64,000 nucleotides of DNA from Gammaproteobacteria bacterium (GTDB lineage: Bacteria; Pseudomonadota; Gammaproteobacteria; Steroidobacterales; Foliamicaceae), in contig VXSK01000002.1 of the NCBI GenBank assembly GCA_009838035.1, forward strand, positions 186,001 through 250,000, given 5' to 3'. The notes below the pieces were generated by a model. That model made no database searches. It worked only from the letters and a program-made list of their open reading frames with translations, and was not told the DNA's origin. The position numbers were made by a program, and so were the translations under genes. This document shows positions 1 to 8,509 of this stretch, piece by piece; within the stretch, counting starts at the first letter, position 1; every line of letters begins with the position of its first letter.

Positions 1-1
1 C

Positions 2-316
2 GGAGAACTGGCCGATCGTCTGCTGGGCGGCGGGGACTATCCCGGCCGCGGATCCGGTGAATCCCTGGGGCGGGCGCGTTTTCCAGGGCAGGGCAACTAC
101 GACCCGCGCATAATCGACTCGCTCAGGTTCGTCGCCGACCTCGCGGATCCCGACAAAGTCCTGGCGGTCATACCCGGCGGCGTCAGTTCGCGCCTGTTCG
201 ACCCGCACCTGAACGACCAGCTTCCCGCATGGCTGGCCGGCGACATCGGCTACTGGTGGTTCTCGGACGCCGCCATCGCCGCCGACACGCGGCAGGAAAT
301 GACGTTCAAGCCGTGA
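2..316 (+). CDS. Penicillin acylase family protein, C-terminal fragment
   Basis: The last 104 codons of a gene that enters from the left edge. The frame reads through GxxDYPGRGSGESLGR, then VLAVIPGGVSSRLFDPHLNDQLPAWLAG, and ends with a DTRQEMTFKP tail. The pattern of a Gly-rich stretch, an 'H-(L/Y)-ND/DQL-P-W-L-AG' segment and a short 'L/F-x-P' end is the usual C-terminus of N-terminal-nucleophile penicillin/N-acyl-homoserine-lactone acylases. These are periplasmic hydrolases that cleave an acyl group from an amine. The catalytic Ser and the alpha chain lie outside the window, so substrate cannot be judged. The stop codon overlaps the GTG start of the next gene (GTGA), so the two are probably translationally coupled. 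Confidence 0.75.
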   Translation, partial: GELADRLLGGGDYPGRGSGESLGRARFPGQGNYDPRIIDSLRFVADLADPDKVLAVIPGGVSSRLFDPHLNDQLPAWLAGDIGYWWFSDAAIAADTRQEMTFKP

Positions 317-2955
317 AGCATCCTGCATCACTCGCCGCGGTCCTCGCCTGGCTACTGGCGCCGGCACTGCTCGCGATCGCGCAGGATGCCGCAAGCGAAC
401 TGCCCTGCGACACCGGCCTGTACGAAATCAGCGCGGACCACGAAGGCGCGCGCGCCAATGCCTGCCGGGTCTTCAATCCACGCGGAGTGATCCTGACCAT
501 CGATCCGGAAGATCCGCCGCCGATCAATCCCAGCCCCTGGTACGGATTCCACGTGCGCGCAAAGAACGCGAACGAGCAGGGGACCCTCGTGGTAACGCTA
601 CGCTACTCCACCAGCCGGCACCGCTACGCGCCCAGGACCAGCATTGGCGGGCGGGAATGGAACCCGCTGCCGGAGCGCCAATGGCTGGTCCACGAGGACG
701 GCCGCGCGACCATGGAACTCAAGCCCGGCGCGGAGGGGCTGTTCGTTTCGGCCCAGGAGAACCTCGGACTGGGCTTCTACGAAGAATGGCGCCGCGGCAC
801 GGCCGAGCGTTTCGATGGACTGCAGTGGCGCAGCATCGGCAAATCCAGGGGAGGGCGCCCGATTTTCGCGGCCGAGACCGCTCCCGGCGCGGCCAACTAC
901 CTGCTGTTCATCGGCCGTCAGCACCCGCCCGAGGTCCCGGGCGCCCTGATGTTCGCGGCTTTCGCCGAACGGCTGCTCGAGGACCGCTCGAGCGCCTGTG
1001 ACGACCCGTCCTCGGCCAAGTGCGCCTTTTATTCCGGGCACAGCCTGGTTTTCATACCCAACCTCAATCCCGACGGCGTCGCGCTGGGCCACTGGCGGCA
1101 CAACCTCGACGGGACCGACCTGAACCGCGACTGGGGGACTTTCGAGCAGCCCGAGACGCGGGCCGTACGGGACCTGGTCGACTCGCTGGAAGAGACGGGA
1201 AGCGAAATCGCGGTCATGCTGGATTTCCACTCGACCTGGAGAAATGTTTTCTATGTCCCGACCTTGAAGGATTCCACCCGCCCGCCGGCGTTCGTCACCC
1301 GCTGGCTACGCCTGGCCCGTGCAAGCGGGGACGCCTACGCGTTCGAACGGGCGCCGCGATCCTCGGAAGATACCGCGATTGCCAAGAACTACTTCTATCG
1401 CCGCTTCGGCGTCCCGGCAATCACGGTCGAAACGGGCGACGACACGCCCAGGGACGAGATCGCCGCCACCGGTCCCGTCCTGGCGGCCGCGCTGGTCGAG
1501 GTTCTGGGCGGCGGGAACGGCCCTTCGGGACGCCGACGCGGCGCGCTGTGCCCGGATTTCTTCTGCTACATGGCCGAGGCGAACAAGGCATCGCTGGTCA
1601 TGCTCCTGAAGGAGAGGCTGGTGGACCGCGGGCAGGCGGAGAAAATCGCCGCTGCGATGATGCAATTGCATAGCGAGCAGGAGGCCGAAGGCGCCAAGCG
1701 AACAGCGAACTACCTTCCGTACGAGGAGCGCCTGATCGAACTGGCCGATGAGGAAGTGGCCAATCTTCATCTTGGACGCTCACGCCAGGACCTCCACGGC
1801 GTGGTGCGGCGAATGTTGATTCGCGACCAGTGGCTGGCTCTGGCGGAAGGCGCGTCGCGAGCTCGCGCCGCTCTTCTGCGCCTGGCGGAACAGGAGGCGA
1901 CAACGGCTATTCCCGCCTATACGCATGGCGTTCAGGCGCAGCCCACCACGCTGGGGCACTACCTGCTGGCGTTCTCGGCCAGCCTGGAACGCGATCTGCA
2001 GCGATTCCGGGAGGGATACGCCCGTATGAACCGGAGTCCTCTGGGCGCAGCCGCGCTGGGAACTTCGGGTTTTTCCCTGGACCGTAAACGGCTTGCGGAA
2101 CTGCTGGGCTTCGCCGCTCCGGTCGAGAACAGCTACGATGCCAATCTGGTTTCGTCCGGCGACCTGCGGCGGGAACTCGCCGGCATTCTGGCCCTGTCCG
2201 CCGTTCCTATTGGCCAGTTGGTCGAGAACCTGCACACCCAGTACCACAATCCCAGGCCGTGGATCCTGCTGGACGAATCCTCCGTCGCCATCAGCACGAT
2301 CATGCCGCAGAAGCGCAATCCGCGGCCGCTGGACCGGGTGCGCAGCCAGGCCAGCCGGGTGCTGGGCGCCGCGCAGACGGAAATGCTTCTCGCGCACAAC
2401 ACCAACACCGGAATGCACGACTACCGGGACATCGCACCGGTCATGGAACTGGCGGACAAGGCAAGGCTGATGTACCGCCGCTACGAATGGCTCGTCGGAC
2501 TGCTGCGAATCGACCGCGACCGAGCACTGGAAGAACTGCAGCGCGGGTATTCGACCATGACCGAAGTGGCCGACATGCTGGTCCGGGAGGCCGGCCTGCC
2601 GTTTCGCACCGCCCATGGCTACGCTTCGGCGCTGACCGACTACGGGCGAGCACACCGGCGCTCGCCAGACTCGCTGACCGACGAGGAACTGAAAAGGATC
2701 TACCGGGAAACCATAGGCGGCCGTTTGCCGGTTCCGACGGAAACGCTGCGCCGGGCAATGGATCCGGTGGCGATGCTCGCCGATCGCAGGGGTTCGGGCG
2801 GACCCCAGGCCGCCGAAGTGCAGCGAATGCTTGGCCGTCACGCGGAGTCCCTGGCCGCCGACCGGCAATGGCTGGGCAAGGCCAACGGGGATCTGCTCGC
2901 GGCATTCCTCAAACTGCACACGGCGTTTGCGGAAATTGCGCCTTCCGAACGGTAG
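313..2955 (+). CDS. Secreted M14 carboxypeptidase fused to argininosuccinate-lyase-like domain
   Basis: An 880-residue protein in one uninterrupted frame. I place the start at GTG 313, which overlaps the upstream stop and directly precedes a hydrophobic signal peptide (residues about 5-22, ending near AIAQ). Residues about 25-395 form an M14 zinc carboxypeptidase: HxxE at H204/E207, a DLNRDW motif, the third zinc ligand H306 in DFHSTW, and the catalytic Glu E373 in VETGD. Residues about 420-860 match the argininosuccinate/aspartase lyase superfamily: HLGRSRQD near 486, PAYTHGVQAQP with H538, PLGAAALG, and a signature loop STIMPQKRNP (S661, K667). The loop departs from the usual GSSxMPxKxNP: Gly is replaced by Ile and the second Ser by Thr. 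Exported fusions of these two families are not something I know from the literature. The neighbours are an acylase and a TonB receptor, which suggests scavenging of an acylated peptide or amino-polycarboxylate. Function is inferred. Confidence 0.85.
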   Translation: MKHPASLAAVLAWLLAPALLAIAQDAASELPCDTGLYEISADHEGARANACRVFNPRGVILTIDPEDPPPINPSPWYGFHVRAKNANEQGTLVVTLRYSTSRHRYAPRTSIGGREWNPLPERQWLVHEDGRATMELKPGAEGLFVSAQENLGLGFYEEWRRGTAERFDGLQWRSIGKSRGGRPIFAAETAPGAANYLLFIGRQHPPEVPGALMFAAFAERLLEDRSSACDDPSSAKCAFYSGHSLVFIPNLNPDGVALGHWRHNLDGTDLNRDWGTFEQPETRAVRDLVDSLEETGSEIAVMLDFHSTWRNVFYVPTLKDSTRPPAFVTRWLRLARASGDAYAFERAPRSSEDTAIAKNYFYRRFGVPAITVETGDDTPRDEIAATGPVLAAALVEVLGGGNGPSGRRRGALCPDFFCYMAEANKASLVMLLKERLVDRGQAEKIAAAMMQLHSEQEAEGAKRTANYLPYEERLIELADEEVANLHLGRSRQDLHGVVRRMLIRDQWLALAEGASRARAALLRLAEQEATTAIPAYTHGVQAQPTTLGHYLLAFSASLERDLQRFREGYARMNRSPLGAAALGTSGFSLDRKRLAELLGFAAPVENSYDANLVSSGDLRRELAGILALSAVPIGQLVENLHTQYHNPRPWILLDESSVAISTIMPQKRNPRPLDRVRSQASRVLGAAQTEMLLAHNTNTGMHDYRDIAPVMELADKARLMYRRYEWLVGLLRIDRDRALEELQRGYSTMTEVADMLVREAGLPFRTAHGYASALTDYGRAHRRSPDSLTDEELKRIYRETIGGRLPVPTETLRRAMDPVAMLADRRGSGGPQAAEVQRMLGRHAESLAADRQWLGKANGDLLAAFLKLHTAFAEIAPSER

Positions 2956-2956
2956 T

Positions 2957-2985
2957 TTGGCGGCTGCCCGCCATCAAGCTAGAAT
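2957..2985 (+). promoter_or_regulatory. Sigma70-type promoter for the TonB receptor gene
   Basis: TTGGCG at 2957-2962, a 17-bp spacer, and TAGAAT at 2980-2985, just after the stop codon of the lyase fusion. A GGGAGG ribosome binding site follows at 2999-3004, and the ATG is at 3013. The same -35 and -10 hexamers with the same spacing occur at 6936-6964. Promoter assignment is by eye. Confidence 0.55.
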
Positions 2986-3012
2986 CCGCTTCTTACCTGG
3001 GAGGTAGGCATC

Positions 3013-6000
3013 ATGAATGAACGTACCAAGTTCGCGGTCTGCGCGGCTCTTTCCCTGTACTTCGCAAGCAGCGTCAGTGCAATCGCGCAGGACGTCCAGG
3101 ATAGCGACAGCGACGAGCCCGAGATGGAGGAAATCGTCGTAACGGGGAGCCACATCAGGGGCGCCAACATTACCGGGGCGCTGCCGGTTTCGGTGATCGG
3201 CGCAGAAGAGATCGAAGCAACCGGCGTGGATTCGGGCGATGACCTGATGCAGTTCATTCCCGAGCAGGGCCAGAACTTTTTCAATGAAGCCGAGAACATC
3301 AGCGGCGGCGTGAATTCCGCCCGCGGCGACATCGGCGCCTTCAATCTTCGCAGCCTGGGCACCGGGAATACGCTCGTGCTCTTCAACGGCCGCCGGGTCG
3401 TCAACGCCGCCAGCTTTCAGACCGAGGAAGTCGGCGGCAGCTTCGTCCCGGTCAATACGGCCAATACGCAGACCATTCCGATATACGGCATGGACCGGCT
3501 GGAAATCCTGAAGGATGGCGCATCCGCGCTATATGGCGCGGATGCCGTCGCAGGCGTTGTCAACTATGTAGTCAGGGACGACCTCGACCATTTACGGGTT
3601 TATTTACGTTACGGCTCGTACGACAATGTGGGCAGAAAAACCCAGCGCGTTGCGCTGGAGTGGGGCGACTCCTTCAATGGAGAACGAACCCGCATAGGCG
3701 TCCTGGCCAATTATTACGTGCGCGACCGCATCAGTGCGCATGAAGACGAGCGCTGGGCGGACGCGGACTTCCGCCGTCGCGTGCCGGATGACTCTCCCTG
3801 GGCGGGCGACACGCGATTTCGCAACACCAGCGCCAACTCCCTTTACGGGCAGTTCGACGTGCGGGCGAGCGCGCGCAGCACTGGTCTGCGGAACGTGCTG
3901 ACGGATTCTGCCGGCGAATTCCAGGTATATCCCCAGGGTCATGAGGACTGTGACTGGGATCTCGGGTATGGAAACTGCGGAGCGATCGATGGCGATCCGA
4001 TCTACCGGCGCAACCTCAACGCAACCCGCGATCTCTCTTCCGACCTGAAGCGGGGCAATATTTATTTCTTCGTCAACCATGAGTTCGAAAATGGCATGGA
4101 GAGCTTTTCGGAGGCGCTGTACTACATGTCGGACACGCACCTGTACCGGCACGCGTCGGCATCGTTCAGCACGGTAAAACTGAGAGTCGCCGCGCAGAAC
4201 TACTACAACCCCTTCGGACCCTGCGGATCTCCGAACCGCCTGCCGGATAGCGTTCTGCCGAGCCAGGTGCCCTGCGAGGGTCTTGAGCTCGAAATCGACA
4301 ACTACCGCTACCATGAATTCCCGAGGATCGTTGAGAACGACGGCAATGTCCTGCGGCTGCTCACGGGCCTCAGAGGCCAGGCCGGACGGTGGGACTGGGA
4401 AGGCGCGGTCGTCTGGTCCCGGGCCCAGAAGGATGACCTGACCCGCAACAGGGTATCCAACCTGTTGATGGTGGAGGCCCTTTCGGACCCCACGCCGGCA
4501 GCCTACAACCCCTTCAGCGGCGGTGTGAACAGCAATATCGAGCGGGCCCTGGTGGATGTGTACCGCAACAACGAGACGACACTCGCAATGGCGGACTTCC
4601 AGGTCTCTACGCCGGAACTCTTCAATCTCCCCTGGGGACCTGCGGGCGGGGTGGCCGGCATCGAGTTTCGCCGCGAAACCTTCGAGGACGATCGTGATCC
4701 CCGACTCGACGGAACCCACGTTTTCACCGATTTCCAGGGTGACACCTTTCCGTACGTGTCGGACGTGATCAATTCCAGCCCAACGCCCGACAATGAAGGG
4801 AGCCGAAACGTCACGTCACTGTTCACGGAACTGCAGTTGCCGCTGATGAACAACATCGATATACAGCTGGCGGCGCGTTACGAGAACTTCTCCGATGTGG
4901 GCAGCACCGTGGTGCCCAAATTCGCCATCGGCTGGCAGATTGTGCCGGCCGTTCTTTTGCGCGGATCCTGGTCGGAAGCGTTCCGCGCCCCCAATCTGAT
5001 CACGATCAACGAGGTCATCGTGGCGCGGCAGAACACCCGCAATGACTACGCCTGTGTGTATGCGGCCGAGAACGGCGGCGATCCGGAACAGGACATCATC
5101 GATTGCCGGAACAGCACGCAGCGTATTGCGCAGGGCAGCAAGCTGCTGGAGCCCGAGCGCTCCAACAACTACTCCTTCGGCATCGCGGTGCAGCCGACGG
5201 ATTCGCTCACGCTCACGCTCGACTGGTGGTCCATACGCAAGGAAGACACGATCGGCCTGCTTGGCGAGGAAAACCACACGGTGCTGGACCTGCTGACGCG
5301 CCTGCAGCATGGCGGCGGCAACTGCGGAAGCCTGAGTGCCAACCCGGCGGTCGTGCGCCAGGGGGCCGAAACACTCAACGATGACGAGGCGGCAATCTAC
5401 CAGGCGGCGGGCATTTGTCCTGCCGGCCTGATTCGCTACATTGACGACAACTACGTCAACCTCGACACGCGGACGCTCAAGGGCTGGGACGCAAGTCTGC
5501 GCTATTCGCTGGAAACGGGAGTTGGCGACTTCAGCCTGACATATCTCGCCTCCTTCCTGACCAAGTTCGACCAGGTTCCCGGCGGCAGGGCTGCCGAACT
5601 GGTCGCGGCAAAGGACGCGGGAACTATTCCGGCCAGCATTCCGGTGTCGGGATTCGCCGACCTGCTGCAAAAGGACGGCAATCAGAAGGTTCGCCAGACA
5701 CTGTTCCTGTCCTGGCGCCGTGCGCCGTTCCGGGTAGGCTTGTCAGCCCGAAACCTCGGTGACTTCTACCAGAATTCGCTGACGCTGGATGATGGAACCC
5801 TGTATTGGATCCCGTCGGTTACGACCTGGAACGGCACGTTCGATTACAACTTCGAAATGGTCGATCGTGACTGGCGGCTGCGCTTCGGAGTGAACAACAT
5901 GTTCGACGAGCGTGCGCCTCTCGCCGACCGTTATTTCGGGTTCTTTGCCGACGCCCACCAGGGCATCGAATACGGACGGAACTATTACCTGCAGTTGCGG

Positions 6001-6018
6001 ATGACGCAGGGCGACTAG
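3013..6018 (+). CDS. TonB-dependent outer-membrane receptor
   Basis: A 1001-residue outer-membrane transporter that would import a ligand using TonB energy. It has a signal peptide (about residues 1-26, ending SAIAQ), then an acidic stretch leading to EEIVVTGSHIRG, the usual N-terminal extension of large TonB receptors. The plug domain (about 40-190) contains LRSLGTGNTLVLFNGRR and YGMDRLEILKDGASALYGADAVAGVVNYV. The rest is a beta-barrel ending in the aromatic-rich strand YYLQLRMTQGD. Length and style match the large receptors common in Xanthomonadales, Caulobacterales and marine gammaproteobacteria. The start is supported by GGGAGG nine bases upstream. Its position after an acylase and a secreted peptidase/lyase suggests uptake of the substrate or product of those enzymes. 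The ligand cannot be read from sequence. Confidence 0.95.
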   Translation: MNERTKFAVCAALSLYFASSVSAIAQDVQDSDSDEPEMEEIVVTGSHIRGANITGALPVSVIGAEEIEATGVDSGDDLMQFIPEQGQNFFNEAENISGGVNSARGDIGAFNLRSLGTGNTLVLFNGRRVVNAASFQTEEVGGSFVPVNTANTQTIPIYGMDRLEILKDGASALYGADAVAGVVNYVVRDDLDHLRVYLRYGSYDNVGRKTQRVALEWGDSFNGERTRIGVLANYYVRDRISAHEDERWADADFRRRVPDDSPWAGDTRFRNTSANSLYGQFDVRASARSTGLRNVLTDSAGEFQVYPQGHEDCDWDLGYGNCGAIDGDPIYRRNLNATRDLSSDLKRGNIYFFVNHEFENGMESFSEALYYMSDTHLYRHASASFSTVKLRVAAQNYYNPFGPCGSPNRLPDSVLPSQVPCEGLELEIDNYRYHEFPRIVENDGNVLRLLTGLRGQAGRWDWEGAVVWSRAQKDDLTRNRVSNLLMVEALSDPTPAAYNPFSGGVNSNIERALVDVYRNNETTLAMADFQVSTPELFNLPWGPAGGVAGIEFRRETFEDDRDPRLDGTHVFTDFQGDTFPYVSDVINSSPTPDNEGSRNVTSLFTELQLPLMNNIDIQLAARYENFSDVGSTVVPKFAIGWQIVPAVLLRGSWSEAFRAPNLITINEVIVARQNTRNDYACVYAAENGGDPEQDIIDCRNSTQRIAQGSKLLEPERSNNYSFGIAVQPTDSLTLTLDWWSIRKEDTIGLLGEENHTVLDLLTRLQHGGGNCGSLSANPAVVRQGAETLNDDEAAIYQAAGICPAGLIRYIDDNYVNLDTRTLKGWDASLRYSLETGVGDFSLTYLASFLTKFDQVPGGRAAELVAAKDAGTIPASIPVSGFADLLQKDGNQKVRQTLFLSWRRAPFRVGLSARNLGDFYQNSLTLDDGTLYWIPSVTTWNGTFDYNFEMVDRDWRLRFGVNNMFDERAPLADRYFGFFADAHQGIEYGRNYYLQLRMTQGD

Positions 6019-6027
6019 CGCACGCCG

Positions 6028-6052
6028 GCTATCCGCCGGCCGCGCGGATAGC
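6028..6052. terminator. 9-bp inverted repeat between convergent genes, possible terminator
   Basis: GCTATCCGC (6028-6036) and GCGGATAGC (6044-6052) form a perfect 9-bp stem with a 7-base GC-rich loop. It sits ten bases after the TonB receptor stop and overlaps the 3' end of the convergent ATPase gene. There is no T-run on either side, so intrinsic termination is uncertain. Confidence 0.35.
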
Positions 6053-6877
6053 GTCCGCTACCAGGTCCACGAAGTCCGCTTCGTTGCGGACGCCCTGCGC
6101 GTCCCGGGCGGACACCGTGTAGCCGTGTTCCTTTGCCAGGGCGGCATACAGGGGCCGGCGGTGGGCGATCAAGCGCGGGAAGGCCCATAGCGTGAAGTTA
6201 TCGGGCGAGGCCTGCTCAATGTCGTCGAGCTTCCGTTCCTTCAGGAATTCAGGCAGCGAACGCTGGAGGAATTCGGGCGAGTAATACATGGGCTTGGGTT
6301 CCTTGCGCGCTCGCTCCACCAGCTTTTCCTCGTCCTCGGCCGATGCCTCGAGATACAGAATGACGGTGTGCTCGATGAGCGTGTCCACCGCGCCAGAATC
6401 CCCCAATTCGCATATGCTGCCGCCGGCGTCATTCACGAAGTGCATGTAGCCGTAGATGCGCTCGGCCTTCTCGATGAACGAGGCCACGTCGCGCATCGCC
6501 CTGGCCTCCGCGTCGCGGTGCAGTTCCTGGCGCCGCCGAAACTCCTTGAGCGGCAGACCGCCCTGGTCGGGATCGCCCAGCTTGCCGAGGAAGGTGGAGA
6601 TGGGGCGCAGATTGTGTACGGTGATGTTGCTTTCGATGTAGATGGAGTCGCTGCGAAGCAGGTTACGAAGAAAGGGCACCTCCATGGCGCGCAGCTTGAT
6701 GTTGTCGAGTATCGGTTCGCGCAGATACTGGGTGCCGATGCGGTAGTCGCCGGAGTAAATGAACCACCGGGTCGCGGGCAGGCGGTTGGCGAGCACCGTC
6801 TTGCCCACGCCCGACATGCCCATCAGCGTGACGGACTTGCGCGGCGCTTTTCTGAACTCTTCGGCCGACATGCGCAT
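6029..6877 (-). CDS. P-loop ATPase/kinase-like protein of unknown role
   Basis: A 282-residue cytoplasmic protein with a Walker A motif GMSGVGKT (G20-T27) close to the N-terminus and no signal peptide. The middle carries YIESNITVHNLRPISTFLGKLGDP, and a predicted helical segment around EFRRRQELHRDAEARAMRDV. Its general form is that of a small nucleotide-binding ATPase found as a single gene in many proteobacteria. I cannot assign a substrate. It converges on the TonB receptor gene (10 bases apart) and diverges from the peroxiredoxin gene. A TACAAT hexamer on the minus strand (6889-6884) lies so close to the ATG that the transcript could be nearly leaderless. No clear Shine-Dalgarno sequence is visible. 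Confidence 0.8.
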   Translation of the reverse strand: MRMSAEEFRKAPRKSVTLMGMSGVGKTVLANRLPATRWFIYSGDYRIGTQYLREPILDNIKLRAMEVPFLRNLLRSDSIYIESNITVHNLRPISTFLGKLGDPDQGGLPLKEFRRRQELHRDAEARAMRDVASFIEKAERIYGYMHFVNDAGGSICELGDSGAVDTLIEHTVILYLEASAEDEEKLVERARKEPKPMYYSPEFLQRSLPEFLKERKLDDIEQASPDNFTLWAFPRLIAHRRPLYAALAKEHGYTVSARDAQGVRNEADFVDLVADAIRAAGG

Positions 6878-6935
6878 GGCGCGATTGTATGCGCTGCGTT
6901 GCGCGCGGCAGGCGCCGGGATCAGCCCTGATGCCG

Positions 6936-6964
6936 TTGGCGCGGACTGGTCGCTGGATTAGAAT
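6936..6964 (+). promoter_or_regulatory. Sigma70-type promoter for the peroxiredoxin gene
   Basis: TTGGCG at 6936-6941, a 17-bp spacer, and TAGAAT at 6959-6964. The start ATG lies 33 bases downstream behind a GGGAGG site. The hexamers and spacing are identical to the promoter at 2957-2985, and both continue into a CTTCTT-containing leader. Confidence 0.6.
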
Positions 6965-6997
6965 GTCGCTTCTTTTTTTACTTCCGGGAGGACCAGC

Positions 6998-7480
6998 ATG
7001 AGCATTGAGAAAGGGCAGGCGATGCCCGAAGGGGCCTTCGGCGTCATGACCGAAGGCGGACCGGGCCGGATCACCACCGGCGAGTTGTTTTCAGGCAAGA
7101 AGGTGGTCCTGTTTTCGGTGCCGGGCGCGTTCACACCCACCTGCTCGAATGAGCACCTTCCCGGCTACGTAAACAACGCCGGGGAGCTGCAGGCCAAGGG
7201 CGTGGACCAGATCGCCTGCATGGCGGTCAACGATGTGTTCGTAATGGACGCCTGGGGCCGTTCCGCCGGTGCCGGCGATTCGATCATGATGCTGGCCGAC
7301 GGCAACGGCGATTACACCCGGGCTCTGGGCCTGGAGCTGGACGCCTCCGGGTTCGGCATGGGCATGCGCGGCCAGCGGTTCTCGATCGTGGTCGACGACG
7401 GAGTGGTCACGGAACTCAACCTGGAAAACGGCGGGGGCCTGAGCTGCTCTTCGGCCGAGACCGCGCTCGAACAGCTTTGA
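6998..7480 (+). CDS. Peroxiredoxin, Prx5 type
   Basis: A 160-residue thiol peroxidase that reduces hydroperoxides. The N-terminal active-site motif is PGAFTPTCS with the peroxidatic Cys at 49. Further cysteines are at 74 and 150; the C-terminal GGGLSCSS segment is typical of bacterial Prx5-like proteins (the stand-alone form of the Prx-glutaredoxin hybrids). Length matches the family. ATG 6998 is preceded by GGGAGGACC and a good promoter. The stop overlaps the TTG start of the following reductase, so the two are probably co-translated. There is no glutaredoxin domain, so the reductant would come from elsewhere. Confidence 0.93.
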   Translation: MSIEKGQAMPEGAFGVMTEGGPGRITTGELFSGKKVVLFSVPGAFTPTCSNEHLPGYVNNAGELQAKGVDQIACMAVNDVFVMDAWGRSAGAGDSIMMLADGNGDYTRALGLELDASGFGMGMRGQRFSIVVDDGVVTELNLENGGGLSCSSAETALEQL

Positions 7481-8496
7481 ATCAGGACATCCCGGAGACC
7501 CAGCGGCAGGTTCTGCTCAGCCGCTACCCCGACGGCGTACCGGAGACTTCCGATTTCGAGTTGGCCGAGGGGGCGGTGCCGCGGCCCGATGAAGGGGAAT
7601 TCCTTTCCCGAACGCTCTACCTCTCGCTGGACCCGTATCTGCGCGGAGTGATCTCCGGCCGCCATCTGTACGCCGAGCGAGTACTACCCGGCGACGTCAT
7701 GCCCGGGCGAACGGTCGCGCAGGTGGTCGAGTCGCGGCACCCGGACTTCGCTCCCGGCGACATCGCGGTCTGCTCCAACGGCTGGCAGGAATACGGGCTC
7801 AGCACCGGCGCCATCGACCTGCGCAAACTGGACCCGGACGCCGCTCCCGTCAGCACGGGTATAGGAATACTGGGCATGCCGGGACTGACCGCCTGGGCCG
7901 GGCTCCTGCACCTGGGAGAGCCCATGCCGGGCGAGACCGTGCTGGTGTCGGCGGCATGCGGACCCGTGGGCTGCATGGTGGGCCAATTGGCGCGCATTGC
8001 CGGCTGCCGGGCGATCGGGATCGCCGGCGGCCCCGAGAAGTGCGCCATCGTGAAGGACGAGTTCGGCTTTGCCGAATGCGTCGACTACAAGACCGGCGAA
8101 CTGGGCGATAAACTGAAGGCCGCCTGCCCGGACGGGATTGACGTGTATTTCGACAACGTCGGCGGCGAAGTGCTGACCGCGGCAATGGCCAATCTGGCCC
8201 AGGGCGCCCGGGTCGTCCTGTGCGGAATGATGAGCGGCTACAACAACACGGGGCCACCGCCCCCGGGCCCCAGCCTGATCCCACTGGTCATGGCCCGCGC
8301 GACCGTCCGGGGACTGGTCGTCTATGACCATGAGGACAAGCAGCAGGACTTTCTCCGCGCTTGCACCCGCTGGCTACAGGAAGGGCGAATTCGTTATCGC
8401 GAGGACATCGCCGACGGTATCGAGAAGGCGCCGGAAGCGTTCTGCCGGCTGATGCGCGGCAAGAACGTCGGCAAGGCGCTGGTGCAGTTCGCCTAG
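7477..8496 (+). CDS. NADP-dependent zinc-free medium-chain oxidoreductase (MDR family)
   Basis: A 339-residue member of the leukotriene B4 12-hydroxydehydrogenase/prostaglandin-reductase-like MDR group. These enzymes reduce activated double bonds with NADPH. Visible features: LDPYLRGVIS near the N-terminus, GMPGLTAWAGLLHLGEPMPGE before the Rossmann fold, VSAACGPVGCMVGQLARIAGCRAIGIAGGPEKC, YFDNVGGEVLTAAM, and ARVVLCGMMSGYN. The structural zinc-binding cysteine set is absent. The start is the TTG at 7477, overlapping the peroxiredoxin stop; no better start exists upstream. Sitting directly behind a peroxidase, it may help detoxify reactive aldehydes or ketones (inference). Confidence 0.9.
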   Translation: MNQDIPETQRQVLLSRYPDGVPETSDFELAEGAVPRPDEGEFLSRTLYLSLDPYLRGVISGRHLYAERVLPGDVMPGRTVAQVVESRHPDFAPGDIAVCSNGWQEYGLSTGAIDLRKLDPDAAPVSTGIGILGMPGLTAWAGLLHLGEPMPGETVLVSAACGPVGCMVGQLARIAGCRAIGIAGGPEKCAIVKDEFGFAECVDYKTGELGDKLKAACPDGIDVYFDNVGGEVLTAAMANLAQGARVVLCGMMSGYNNTGPPPPGPSLIPLVMARATVRGLVVYDHEDKQQDFLRACTRWLQEGRIRYREDIADGIEKAPEAFCRLMRGKNVGKALVQFA

Positions 8497-8509
8497 GGCC
8501 GCGCTTGCC

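Noticed and set aside
2..316. Reading the penicillin-acylase fragment as an antibiotic-resistance determinant
   Set aside because: The family mostly hydrolyses N-acyl compounds, only the C-terminus is visible, and no resistance context exists.
3604..4719. A 371-codon frame antisense to the TonB receptor
   Set aside because: No start context or domain; the receptor frame is certain.
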